64,000 bases of DNA. Origin: Nocardiopsis sp. CC223A (GTDB taxonomy: Bacteria > Actinomycetota > Actinomycetes > Streptosporangiales > Streptosporangiaceae). Below are positions 9,363 through 16,840 of the stretch, piece after piece (within the stretch, counting starts at the first letter, position 1; each line of letters opens with the position of its first letter). The notes below the pieces were generated by a model. It did no database searches and was not told the origin of the DNA. It worked only from the letters and a program-made list of their open reading frames with translations. The stretch spans positions 25,638-89,637 of the forward strand of contig NZ_JASFDV010000020.1 of the NCBI RefSeq assembly GCF_030766825.1, in the 5' to 3' direction. The translations under genes were made by a program, and so were the position numbers.

Positions 9363-9480
9363 TCAGAAAACGGCTGATGGGGGTTCTTGAACACCACGGT
9401 TTTCTGAAGGGGTGCTTGAAGGCTCTGGGCGGGTTCCGAAGTCAGCCCGCTGAGGGCTTCAGAGAACGAAGGTTTTTTGA
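9363..9480. promoter_or_regulatory. res-like recombination/operator site of the resolvase
   Basis: Immediately upstream of the resolvase start there is a perfect inverted repeat TCAGAAAAC (9363-9371) and GTTTTCTGA (9399-9407), a 45-bp subsite. A degenerate copy, TCAGAGAAC (9459-9467) and GTTTTTTGA (about 9472-9480), is shorter (22 bp). Two inverted-repeat subsites of different length next to the gene are what resolvase res sites look like. Function is inferred. Confidence 0.6.
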
Positions 9481-9625
9481 AGCGCTGCGCTTATGGCACA
9501 ACCATCGTGCCGTGGCAGTAAACCCCGTTGCTCTTTTCCCAAGGACTGGACACAATCCCTGACATGCCTCTTCAGCCTCACGACACCCGTCGACCACACA
9601 CCCTGGACGAATGGGAACACCGGCC

Positions 9626-10219
9626 ATGAACTACACCATCCGGTGCTACGTGCCTGCTGATGAGTCCTCCTGGCTGCGCTGCCGGGTTCTGTCCTTCCTG
9701 GGCACCTCCTACTACGACGATGTCCTACAGGCCAAACCACCCATCGCGGCCCCTGGTGTGGAGTTGGTGGCGGTCGATGACGAGGGCACCGTCGTCGGCC
9801 TCATGGATACCGTCATCGAGAACGAATCGGCAACCATTGACACCATCGCCGTGCATCCCGACCATCAGCACCAAGGGCTGGGAAGATACCTGCTCGAGCA
9901 CACCTGTTCCCTGGCTCGGCAACGAGGAGCGAGGACGCTGGACGCTTGGACCCGGGATGATGCGGACACACTGCGCTGGTACCGGGCGGTAGGGTTCACC
10001 GAGAGTGATCACTACCTCCATGTCTACGCTAGCCAGTACGCCTCTCCCGAAGAGCCCGAACACGCGATTGCCGCGACCCGATCGGGGCTGCGCCCCGTGG
10101 CTGCCTTCTTCCACGCAAGCCTGGACAGGGAACAGCAGCTACGACGTGAATTCACGAGAGTGCATGTCTGCCGCCGCTTCGCCAAGTCTCTCCCCTCTCC
10201 GCCTAGGCACCTTCTCTGA
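9626..10219 (+). CDS. GNAT-family N-acetyltransferase
   Basis: The 197-aa protein has the GNAT core: a beta-bulge region DDEGTVVGLMDTVIE, the acetyl-CoA loop VHPDHQHQGLGRYLLEH (Q/RxxGxG/A motif) at about residues 75-92, and the C-terminal WYRAVGFTESDHY. It would transfer acetyl from acetyl-CoA to an amine of an unknown substrate. ATG 9626 is used because it fits the family start (MNYTIRCY); the in-frame ATG 9611 adds five residues, and neither has a strong Shine-Dalgarno sequence. It lies between the res-like site and transposase debris, so it looks like cargo of a decayed element. Confidence 0.85.
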   Translation: MNYTIRCYVPADESSWLRCRVLSFLGTSYYDDVLQAKPPIAAPGVELVAVDDEGTVVGLMDTVIENESATIDTIAVHPDHQHQGLGRYLLEHTCSLARQRGARTLDAWTRDDADTLRWYRAVGFTESDHYLHVYASQYASPEEPEHAIAATRSGLRPVAAFFHASLDREQQLRREFTRVHVCRRFAKSLPSPPRHLL

Positions 10220-10244
10220 CTCCTTTACGGCCTTCTCGACAGGC

Positions 10245-10266
10245 ACCTGGGCGAGATCGCCCAGGT
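10245..10266. terminator. Hairpin after the acetyltransferase gene
   Basis: ACCTGGGCGA-GA-TCGCCCAGGT is a perfect inverted repeat 26 bp after the stop codon. There is no T-run, so termination is only possible. A second short hairpin (CCTGCAA-TGAG-TTGCAGG, 10309-10326) follows. Confidence 0.4.
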
Positions 10267-10457
10267 AGTCCACCAGGATCTGTGGTCATGTCATGTCTCG
10301 ACCGTTTGCCTGCAATGAGTTGCAGGATTCAGGACTTCGCGTTCGGTGATTCGCCCGGCAATGAGGTTCCCAAGGCTCCACCCTCAAAGAGAGGGTGATG
10401 CGTGGGGGCGTGGCACGAGCGAACGGGAGGCACTCGACTCCGCTCTGGCTCGGCTCA

Positions 10458-10720
10458 AGACCTTCGTGAGGCGGGGCCCTGGAGACCGCGCACGTGCGCC
10501 TGGTCGCCCAGGGGCTGGGGTCGGGCGAGCGCAGCATGTGGCACCACCTGCGCAACGCCCAGACCGCATGCGAGAGCTGCCGCTCGTCCTACCGACTCAG
10601 CGACACCGGCCGAGAGGCCTTCGCGCACTTTCGCGGCAACGTCGCCGCCGTCCGCCGCGCCCGGCAGGCAGTCGTCGAGGGCGTCACGGTCGCAACCGGT
10701 ATCCCGGTCCCGGAGTTCCT
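10458..10720 (+). pseudogene. Fragment of a Mu-type (rve) transposase N-terminus
   Basis: The frame through 10494 reads VRLVAQGLGSGERSMWHHLRNAQ, then YRLSDTGREAFAHFRGNVAAVRRA. This resembles the helix-turn-helix start and the FRGN(V/A)AAV region of actinobacterial Mu-like transposases (usually VRLVAEGLGVSERTVWRWL). The DDE integrase domain is absent, and the frame runs into unrelated sequence. I regard it as debris of an insertion. The remaining 10720-11001 stretch holds no gene I can support except the promoter region of the next regulator. Confidence 0.5.
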
Positions 10721-11001
10721 GATCCGCGGTTGTTCCAGAGCTGAGTCGGTGTCGGTGTACACGGCGCCGGCGGAACTCCTCGATCAGGGCTTGGTGGTCA
10801 TCGGAGCGGACGGACGAGCCCGGCTCCACGAGGCCGTCGCCCTCGCGCCACTGACATTTTCATGCCCGCCGACAGGAGACGGGCACCGCCGCAGGGCTGA
10901 GAGTGGGTCCAGGGCCATATGGAGTCCGGCTTTCAGATCTTTCATGAAAACTATTGAAACAACTACGTTGCGTGCCTATCCTCTTACGGGAAGGAGGGTC
11001 G

Positions 11002-11862
11002 ATGGGTGACGCGACTGTCGGGCGGCGACGCCTGGGGATAGATCTTCGCAGGCTTCGTGAGCAGCGGGAGATGACGAACGCGCAGGTGGCGCGCGAATCC
11101 GGGTTGTCCGAAGCAACGCTGAGCCGGATCGAGAACGGCAAGCGGGTCGTCAAGCCGAGCGAACTGCGTGTGCTCATGGACCTGTACGAGGTGACCGACG
11201 TTCAGCAACGCGAGCGGTTCGCCGCGATGTCGAGGCACACCGCCGAGGAGAACTGGTGGGATGACTACGACGACGTTCTGCCCTCCGGCCTGGGGAGCTA
11301 CGTCGGGCTGGAGGCGGAGGCCGATCGTCTGCGGAGCTACCACCCGAGCGTCATCCACGCACTGCTCGCCACCGAGGACTACGCCCGGGCGGTAACACGG
11401 GCGACCCTTCCTGCCTCCGGCGGTTCACAGCAGCACGTCGACCGGTTGGTCGAACTGAAAGTTCAGCGCCGCCAAGTGCTGGAGCGCAGGAATCCGCTGA
11501 GGTTGTGGGTCGTTCTCGACGAGGCCGCCCTTCGCAGGCCTTTCGGAGACGCGGAAACGATGCGCGCCCAGTTCCGGCATCTGGTGGAGATGGCGGATCG
11601 GCCGAACGTCACCGTGCAGGTCATGCCGTTGAGCCGAGGCCATCATGTGGGGCTGATCGGCCCCTTCACCCTGATCGAGTTCGAAAATCCCGACGATCTG
11701 GACCACGTCTACGTCGAATCCCCGGCCGGGAACCTGTTCCTCCAGAAAAAGCCGCTGGTGGCAGAATTCCGGGAGAGGTTCTCCTTGTTGAGTGCTTCGG
11801 CGCTGGCCCCTGAGGACCTCGAAGCATTCGTCTCCGGCATCGCGAAGGATCTGACCGAATGA
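11002..11862 (+). CDS. XRE-family regulator with DUF5753 (Scr1-type) domain
   Basis: The 286-aa protein has an N-terminal helix-turn-helix at about residues 14-68 (LRRLREQREMTNAQVARESG, LSEATLSRIENGKR) and a C-terminal DUF5753 domain with the diagnostic LWVVLDEAALRRPFG and VTVQVMPLSRGHH stretches. ATG 11002 has a strong GGAAGGAGGG. Such proteins are paired with a downstream DUF397 partner and act as regulators, sometimes discussed as antitoxin-like. The partner starts inside the stop codon (ATGA overlap). The upstream 60 bp are AT-rich and should contain the promoter. Confidence 0.9.
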   Translation: MGDATVGRRRLGIDLRRLREQREMTNAQVARESGLSEATLSRIENGKRVVKPSELRVLMDLYEVTDVQQRERFAAMSRHTAEENWWDDYDDVLPSGLGSYVGLEAEADRLRSYHPSVIHALLATEDYARAVTRATLPASGGSQQHVDRLVELKVQRRQVLERRNPLRLWVVLDEAALRRPFGDAETMRAQFRHLVEMADRPNVTVQVMPLSRGHHVGLIGPFTLIEFENPDDLDHVYVESPAGNLFLQKKPLVAEFRERFSLLSASALAPEDLEAFVSGIAKDLTE

Positions 11863-12074
11863 CTGTTGTCCCCGACCTCTCCGGTGCGCGCTGGTTCAAG
11901 GCCAGAGCGAGCGAGACCGCCCAGGGCTGCGTGGAGGTGGCGCATCTGGAGGAGGGCACGGTGGTGCGGGACTCCAAGGACCCGCAGGCAGGCGTGCTGT
12001 TCTTCACCCCGCACGAGTGGGAGTGCTTCCTTGACGGGGCGCACAAGGGCGAGTTCGCCCGGCCCGCTCGGTAA
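11859..12074 (+). CDS. DUF397 protein, partner of the XRE regulator
   Basis: This 71-aa protein has the DUF397 pattern: a W-F/K start (ARWFKARASE), a Cys-Val-Glu-Val core (GCVEVAHLE), VVRDSKDPQ, then LFFTPHEWECFLDGAHKGEF. DUF397 proteins are small, cytoplasmic and nearly always next to an XRE-DUF5753 gene; BldB-associated examples influence development in Streptomyces. Its ATG overlaps the upstream stop by 4 bp, implying coupled translation and a fixed ratio of the two products. Confidence 0.9.
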   Translation: MTVVPDLSGARWFKARASETAQGCVEVAHLEEGTVVRDSKDPQAGVLFFTPHEWECFLDGAHKGEFARPAR

Positions 12075-12152
12075 CCCAGAAAACCGCCGCCCGGGACGTC
12101 ATCGAGTTGACGCCCATGCCGTCCCGGGCGGCGCCGACCGAAGGGAGACCCC

Positions 12153-12386
12153 TTGGAAGAGGACCACACCGACGGCACCACACCTGTTTACCACGACGAC
12201 CCCGGAGCGGAGTTCTTCGAGCTGCGGCTGACGAAGGGCGAGCACAAGGGGAGGGCGTTCGCCTGGGGAATGGAACTCCCCGACGGCTGCACCGTCATCT
12301 ACAACATTCTGGACCGCTCGATCATCAAGGGGAGCCTGCCGGAGAACACCGCCCGGCGACTGCGCGCCGAACTCGTCTGGCTCTGA
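12153..12386 (+). CDS. Small hypothetical protein (77 aa)
   Basis: TTG 12153 is preceded by AAGGGAG at 5-bp spacing, which decides the start. The acidic N-terminus leads into FFELRLTKGEHKGRAFAWGMEL and TVIYNILDRSIIKGSLPENTARRL; no Cys-rich or membrane motif is seen. It follows the DUF397 gene by 78 bp and is closed by a strong hairpin, so it is probably co-transcribed with the XRE/DUF397 pair. I do not recognise the family. Confidence 0.7.
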   Translation: MEEDHTDGTTPVYHDDPGAEFFELRLTKGEHKGRAFAWGMELPDGCTVIYNILDRSIIKGSLPENTARRLRAELVWL

Positions 12387-12394
12387 CGAGCGGT

Positions 12395-12433
12395 GGGGCC
12401 GGTGCCCGCGACGGGCACCGGCCCCGCTGTTTT
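12395..12433. terminator. Strong intrinsic terminator between convergent genes
   Basis: A 14-bp perfect stem (GGGGCCGGTGCCCG, 12395-12408, with its complement at 12412-12425) and a 3-nt loop are followed by CTGTTTT. It can serve the plus-strand operon ending at 12386 and, read the other way, the methyltransferase ending at 12438. Confidence 0.85.
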
Positions 12434-12437
12434 CGAG

Positions 12438-13547
12438 TCATGGTGAGCCGACCGGGTGCTCCCACGGCCCCAGGGAGCCGGCCCGTGCCCGACATGCGCC
12501 GCCCGGCAGGTCGACCTCCAGGGAGAACTCCTCCAGGCCGGGCCGGTCCGCCTCGAACAGGCGCCGGTGGGCGTCGCACAGTCGGTCTACCAATGGCAGC
12601 CTCCCACCGCCGGTGACCGATCCGTCCGGCCACAGGTACGCCCACGATCCGTCCGGCGTACCGAGGTACACGATCCGGCCGTGACCGCCGTTGAACGGGC
12701 GCAGCCCCAGACCGATGCGCACCCCCGGAAACATCAGCATGAAACGGGTGAGCAGATCGCGTTCGACCACGTCACCGGAGGTGAACGGCACGACCGCGGT
12801 CGCTTCCGGTCGGTGATCCAACCCGGGGAAGTCCCCGTCCGGGACACGCTGGGTGCGGTCGTGCATGAACACGGCGTCGCGCACGAACGGCCCAGAGGCC
12901 TGCCCCGCCCCGGTCCCGGCCAGGGTCACCACGGGTGTGCGCTGCCATTCCGAGGAGGCGGCCCACGGGGTGACGACCACCGCGCCCGGCTCCGCGCACG
13001 CGAACCATGCCGGGGGAAGGCGGCTGACCGCGCAGGTGGAGATGACGGCGTCGTAGGTGTCAGATCCGGCTGGCAGTGCCCCGGTGACGACCCGCACCGC
13101 GGATCCGTCGAGCCGCGCCCGCGCATGCGCCGCCACATCGGGGTCGATCTCCACGGTCGTGACCTGCCCTGTGGGCCCGACCAGCGATGCCAGGACCGCC
13201 GCGTTCCAGCCGCTGCCGGTACCGATCTCCAGAACGCGCATGCCCGGCTCGACCCGGGCCGTGGCGATCATGTCCGCCATGAGCTGCGGCGCCGACGAGG
13301 ACGAGCTGGGTTCGTTGCGCGGTCCGCCCCCGCCGTCGTTGGCCTGGATGGTCACCGCGTCCTGCGTGTAGACGATCCGGGCCCACCGCTCAGGGTCGGC
13401 GGTACGGAACAGCGGCAGGCCGGTCGCGCTCGGCCAGATCATGTCGGGGATGAAACGGTGCCGGGGGTGGTCCGAGAAGGCGGCGCGGATCGCGTCGGGG
13501 GTGTCCAGGCCGGCGACGAGTCGCTCGTGCATGTCGTCGAGCGCCAC
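12438..13547 (-). CDS. PCMT-like O-methyltransferase
   Basis: The 369-aa protein resembles protein-L-isoaspartate methyltransferases extended at the C-terminus. It has the N-terminal FSDHPRHRFIPDMIW, a Ser-rich substrate loop EPSSSSSAPQLMADMI, and the SAM-binding motif RVLEIGTGSGWNAAVLA at about residue 105, followed by VTTVEIDPD. Versions with this C-terminal extension occur in actinobacterial peptide-modification clusters (ATP-grasp or FxLD systems), but no ATP-grasp enzyme or lanthipeptide dehydratase is nearby. The GTG start at 13547 shares its first base with the stop of the upstream CxxC protein. Substrate unknown. Confidence 0.85.
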   Translation of the reverse strand: MALDDMHERLVAGLDTPDAIRAAFSDHPRHRFIPDMIWPSATGLPLFRTADPERWARIVYTQDAVTIQANDGGGGPRNEPSSSSSAPQLMADMIATARVEPGMRVLEIGTGSGWNAAVLASLVGPTGQVTTVEIDPDVAAHARARLDGSAVRVVTGALPAGSDTYDAVISTCAVSRLPPAWFACAEPGAVVVTPWAASSEWQRTPVVTLAGTGAGQASGPFVRDAVFMHDRTQRVPDGDFPGLDHRPEATAVVPFTSGDVVERDLLTRFMLMFPGVRIGLGLRPFNGGHGRIVYLGTPDGSWAYLWPDGSVTGGGRLPLVDRLCDAHRRLFEADRPGLEEFSLEVDLPGGACRARAGSLGPWEHPVGSP

Positions 13548-13666
13548 TACTCCACCTCTCCGGTTCCGTTGCAGCCGGGGCAGGTCATGAGGACCTCCTG
13601 GCTGTCCCAGTCGTCCTTCTTCTCTCCGTCGTGCTTGCTGATGATGGTGCCGTCACCCCTGCACAT
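13547..13666 (-). CDS. 39-aa CxxC (DnaJ-type zinc-knuckle) protein
   Basis: This short frame reads MCRGDGTIISKHDGE, then TCPGCNGTGEVE. The pair CxxCRGDG / CPGCNGTG is that of one DnaJ zinc-finger unit. ATG 13666 has AGGAAA 6 bp upstream, but this start cuts off the first Cys (the upstream codons read KCSMC), so translation may begin earlier at a non-canonical site or the first ligand is lost. The TAG stop overlaps the GTG of the methyltransferase by one base, which argues that it is real and coupled. It may bind zinc and assist the methyltransferase. Confidence 0.6.
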   Translation of the reverse strand: MCRGDGTIISKHDGEKKDDWDSQEVLMTCPGCNGTGEVE

Positions 13667-13691
13667 CGAGCATTTCCTGGGCGACGAAACC

Positions 13692-14177
13692 TCACATTCG
13701 CGAGTGGGGCGGCTCCGGGGCCCCGGAATCCGGAGGAAACGGGCGCCAGAAGCGCTGTCCGGGCGCCTCCAGCGCGGCCATGAACGATTCCAGGGTGGGC
13801 TTGATGACCGTGGGCGCGGTCAGGACGGACGGGGACCGGTCGCAGGCCACCCAAAGACCACCGTTGTGGTGAATGGTGTACCGGTCGCCGTAGTACCGAC
13901 GCATCGCGGTGAACGCGGTCCGGGTGGGGGCGGCCTGTGGGGCATCGGGCTCGGGGGTGCCCTTGTGGACGGTGAAGGCCTCCAGCGGCCACACGAGTCG
14001 TCGTGCGGCGAAGGGGACGTCCCCGGCGGAGACGTTCGGCAGGGACATGGTGGACGGCAGGTGCCCGAGCCGGCCGGCCATCACTTCGGGATCGCCCATG
14101 CGATAGCGCAGGACGGACTCTTCGAGAACCATCGAGAAGCGGTGCCCGCCGCGCCTGAGGATGCGCGAACGGTCCAT
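13692..14177 (-). pseudogene. DUF5753 C-terminal remnant fused to unrelated tail
   Basis: The N-terminal half (residues 1-60 from ATG 14177) is the end of an XRE-DUF5753 regulator: HRFSMVLEESVLRYRMGD, PEVMAGRLGHL, then MSLPNVSAGDVPFAARR and VWPLEAF. The helix-turn-helix and the first DUF5753 half are missing. After VWPLEAFTVHKG the sequence changes to an unrelated tail (MRRYYGDRYTIHHNGGLWVA) that I do not recognise. It may be a dead regulator or a domain recycled into a new fusion. It sits directly before the CxxC/methyltransferase pair on the same strand. Confidence 0.6.
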
Positions 14178-14218
14178 GCGGGCGTCCACCGCCGCCCCGG
14201 GTGCACGCCCCGGGTGCG

Positions 14219-14521
14219 TCAGGGGAGCAGGTCGCTCACCTTCGCCCTGATGTCCGCGATGTGCTCCAAGGACTTTCCGCTCAGGAGCGAGGAGCCGATG
14301 TCGGCGTCGATGGACGCGATCATCCACTGCGCGATGGTCCGGCGTTCGCGGGGGGCCATGGTCGGGAAGTGGATCCCCACCACGCTGACGTTCGCGTCCA
14401 GGGTGTCCCGCAGCTCGCCGCGGGCCGTGTCGAGGTGGCGCTCCAAAAACCCGAACCACCACGAGGAATTGATGTAGGTGTTCCGTTCCGGATCCCGGTC
14501 GAACATGATGACCGCCGTCAT
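14219..14521 (-). CDS. Hypothetical protein (100 aa)
   Basis: ATG 14521 overlaps the stop of the upstream frame (ATGA), with GAGGA about 9 bp before it. The sequence (MTAVIMFDRDPERNTYINSS, WWFGFLERHLDTARGELRD, then SIDADIGSSLLSGKSLEHI) is a compact, probably helical cytoplasmic protein without known motifs. It is part of the tightly packed minus-strand cluster 14907-12438 that ends in the methyltransferase. Function unknown. Confidence 0.65.
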   Translation of the reverse strand: MTAVIMFDRDPERNTYINSSWWFGFLERHLDTARGELRDTLDANVSVVGIHFPTMAPRERRTIAQWMIASIDADIGSSLLSGKSLEHIADIRAKVSDLLP

Positions 14522-14907
14522 TTCTTCGAGTCCTCCGCATGCTTCGGGGAGTCCGATTCTGCCGGGTCGCCACCCGGGGTGCGGCCGCGTGCCCCGCACA
14601 CCGTGCCGACCCGCCGGCGCCTGCCCGGGGAAGCCGAGGGCGAGCTGTTCGGGGCGGAGCCGGGGCGGTTCAGGCCGTGGCGGTCGGCGACCTCGCGGAC
14701 GGCGGTGGTGACGATCCGCCGGTAGGAGTCGGGTGTGTAGGAGCCCCGGGCGTAGAGCCTGCGGTACAGCGGCAGCAGTCCGGGGCGTTCGCGGGAGAGT
14801 CGGGCCCGGTACCACTCGCGGGTGCCGGGCCGCAGGCGCAGCACGATCGGGGTGGCGCGGGCGGCGACGGTCGCGCGGTGCCCGCCGGTAAGGGCCGGGC
14901 GTTCCAC
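14518..14907 (-). CDS. C-terminal fragment of an SPL-family (Rv2578c-like) radical SAM protein
   Basis: From GTG 14907 residues 20-75 read VLRLRPGTREWYRARLSRER, then LYARGSYTPDSYRRIVTTAV and REVADRHGL. This matches the last ~80 residues of spore-photoproduct-lyase-type radical SAM proteins, which normally follow the CX3CX2C iron-sulfur domain; that domain is absent here. The remaining ~50 residues are low-complexity. It overlaps the next gene by 4 bp, so it may still be translated as the leading member of the cluster. Otherwise it is a relic. Confidence 0.5.
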   Translation of the reverse strand: MERPALTGGHRATVAARATPIVLRLRPGTREWYRARLSRERPGLLPLYRRLYARGSYTPDSYRRIVTTAVREVADRHGLNRPGSAPNSSPSASPGRRRRVGTVCGARGRTPGGDPAESDSPKHAEDSKK

Positions 14908-15035
14908 GCGCCCCGGTGCCGGTCGACGGTACAGCGGTGGACGGCGATCGGAACCGGTGGGCGGCGGGCGGCGTCAGGAGAGAGGGGAGCCGACGGCGGC
15001 TTCTCCGCGTTCCTTCCCACCGCGAAAGGCCTTCC

Positions 15036-16577
15036 GTGGACCCCCGATTCGCCGACCTGGACCCCGCAGAGGTCCTCGACCCCTTCTACTCCCAGATCCG
15101 CCAGGCGGTGGACATGGGGGAGGAGACCTATGACGAGATCGTCGAGCGGGTCATCGACGACAGCCTGATGATCGACCTGCCCCTAGAGATCCAGGCGGGG
15201 GAGTACGAGGCACTGGAGGGTGTGGGCCGGGCGGACCTGCGTGCGTGGCTGGTGGAGGTGCTGCGTGCGGAGTTTGTCGCCCACCGGGAGTGGCAGCGCG
15301 GCCTGACCGGGGGGCCCACCGACGCCGAGCGGCTGACCGAGGCCCTGTACGCCCTGGAGGAGCACGGGATCGTCGCCCGTGAGGACTTCGCCTGCTGCCA
15401 GCGGTGCGGCTTGTTGGAGATCCGCGACGAGGGCCTCGACGACGGCTCGGACCCGCGCGGCTACGTCTTCTACCACGAGCAGGACACCGGCGACGATCCG
15501 CTGCACCTGACCTTCGACACCCCGGACGATTCGGACGAGGCCCGCACCGTGTTGGGCGGCGAGGTCGTCGGCGTCCTGCTCGACCACGGGCTGAGCGTGG
15601 AGTGGAATGGCGACCCCGACCTGCGGATCAAGGTGAGGATGAGCAGTTGGCGCACACCCCGCCACGGGGAACTCGCCGTGTTCCCCGAGGCGGTCCGGGC
15701 CACGGTCACAGGGGACGACACCCCGATCCTGCGCGAAGCGCGGCGCGCCTGGGACCGCGCACCGTTGCGCACCGCGCCGACGGACCCGCTGGTGGACGGG
15801 GCCGTCGAGGCCGACGGATTCCACTTCACCGTCACGGAGGTTCGGGACGGGGTCCCGGCGCTGGATCAGGAGGACGGCACCCTGGCCCCGCAGGGCCGGT
15901 TCGTCGTCGTCGGGTTGACCGTGCACAACCCCAAACCGGTCCTGGGCGGCTTCTCCCCCGCAGCCCACGTCCTGCACGACACCCTGGGCCGTACCCACAC
16001 CTTCCACCAGGAGGCGACGCTCGGGCACGCGCTCACCGTGTACCCGCGCGTGTTCTCCGGTCCCGGGACGATCCTGGCCGGCCTGGTGTTCGACCTCCCG
16101 CGGGACGCGGTCCCGTCCCACCTCATGGTCAACGGGCACGCCCGCGCCGACTTGCCCGAGCCTCTCCGGGCCCCGGCCCCCGCCACCGCGGCCGGAGGTC
16201 GGCTGTGGGCCATGGTCACGGCCGTGCGGACCGACCTGCGCACCGTCGGCGGGGTCCTGGGGAACCGCACCGCGCGCGGCAGGTACGTGGTGGTCGGCGT
16301 GGCGCTCGCGGTGCGGTCGTCGCATTCCATGGAGCTGTTCCCCACGGACGGCCACGTGCTCCACGACGCCGACGGCAACGCTTACGAGGTCGACCGGGAG
16401 GCCACGCACTGCTTCCAGGGCGGGGGGACGAACGCGATCCTGACCAAGGGGGTCAGGACGGAGACGGTCCTGGTGTTCGACGTGCCCGACGGCGCGGTGC
16501 CCGACCGGGTGCGCCTGGCCGGGCCGTCCCGTGAAGAGGGGCTGCTCGAACTGCTTCTCCCGGTGCCGCGCACCTGA
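15036..16577 (+). CDS. DUF6891-like protein with two DUF4352-type beta-sandwich domains
   Basis: The 513-aa protein falls in two halves. Residues 1-210 resemble DUF6891: an acidic helical start (VDMGEETYDEIVERVIDD), then DFACCQRCGLLEI with a CCxxC motif and a YVFYHEQDT segment. Residues 260-513 hold two copies of an immunoglobulin-like domain: the first has GRFVVVGLTVHNPKPV and AAHVLHDTLGRTHTF, the second GRYVVVGVALAV and DGHVLHDADGNAYEV. The absence of a signal peptide is odd because DUF4352 domains are usually extracellular. GTG 15036 has GAAAGG 7 bp upstream. No operon partner is evident. Confidence 0.7.
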   Translation: MDPRFADLDPAEVLDPFYSQIRQAVDMGEETYDEIVERVIDDSLMIDLPLEIQAGEYEALEGVGRADLRAWLVEVLRAEFVAHREWQRGLTGGPTDAERLTEALYALEEHGIVAREDFACCQRCGLLEIRDEGLDDGSDPRGYVFYHEQDTGDDPLHLTFDTPDDSDEARTVLGGEVVGVLLDHGLSVEWNGDPDLRIKVRMSSWRTPRHGELAVFPEAVRATVTGDDTPILREARRAWDRAPLRTAPTDPLVDGAVEADGFHFTVTEVRDGVPALDQEDGTLAPQGRFVVVGLTVHNPKPVLGGFSPAAHVLHDTLGRTHTFHQEATLGHALTVYPRVFSGPGTILAGLVFDLPRDAVPSHLMVNGHARADLPEPLRAPAPATAAGGRLWAMVTAVRTDLRTVGGVLGNRTARGRYVVVGVALAVRSSHSMELFPTDGHVLHDADGNAYEVDREATHCFQGGGTNAILTKGVRTETVLVFDVPDGAVPDRVRLAGPSREEGLLELLLPVPRT

Positions 16578-16701
16578 CGACCCGGTGGTCCCCGGAACGT
16601 GCGCCTTTCCCCTCGATCCCGTGGTGGTGAAGCGGAACCCGTCGGCCTCGACAGGCTCGCATGGTGGTGGGGGCACCTCCGCCGGGCGGCCTTGTGTGTG
16701 G

Positions 16702-16740
16702 AAACCGATCGGTTTACGATGAGTCGAAGCCGATCGGTTC
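16702..16740. promoter_or_regulatory. Doubled TetR operator upstream of the DUF3533 gene
   Basis: A perfect palindrome AAACCGATCGGTTT (16702-16715) is followed, 25 bp centre to centre, by AAGCCGATCGGTTC (16727-16740). The same element precedes three other units (18177, 18842/18866, 19930/19954), so it is most likely the operator of the TetR regulator at 18223. Confidence 0.8.
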
Positions 16741-16840
16741 TGCTCGGGTGGGCCGGTCGTGTCCGTGATCTGTGGGTGCCGTCGGCGGCGTCGCCGGGTT
16801 TTCCCCCGAAGCGGCCGTGCCGTCGAGACCGGAGTGAGAG

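Noticed and set aside
10200..10290. Minus-strand peptide-like frame (LVDYLGDLAQVPVEKAVKES) overlapping the GNAT 3' end
   Set aside because: Looks protein-like but too short, overlaps a supported gene and has no start; could be a remnant, not reportable as a gene.
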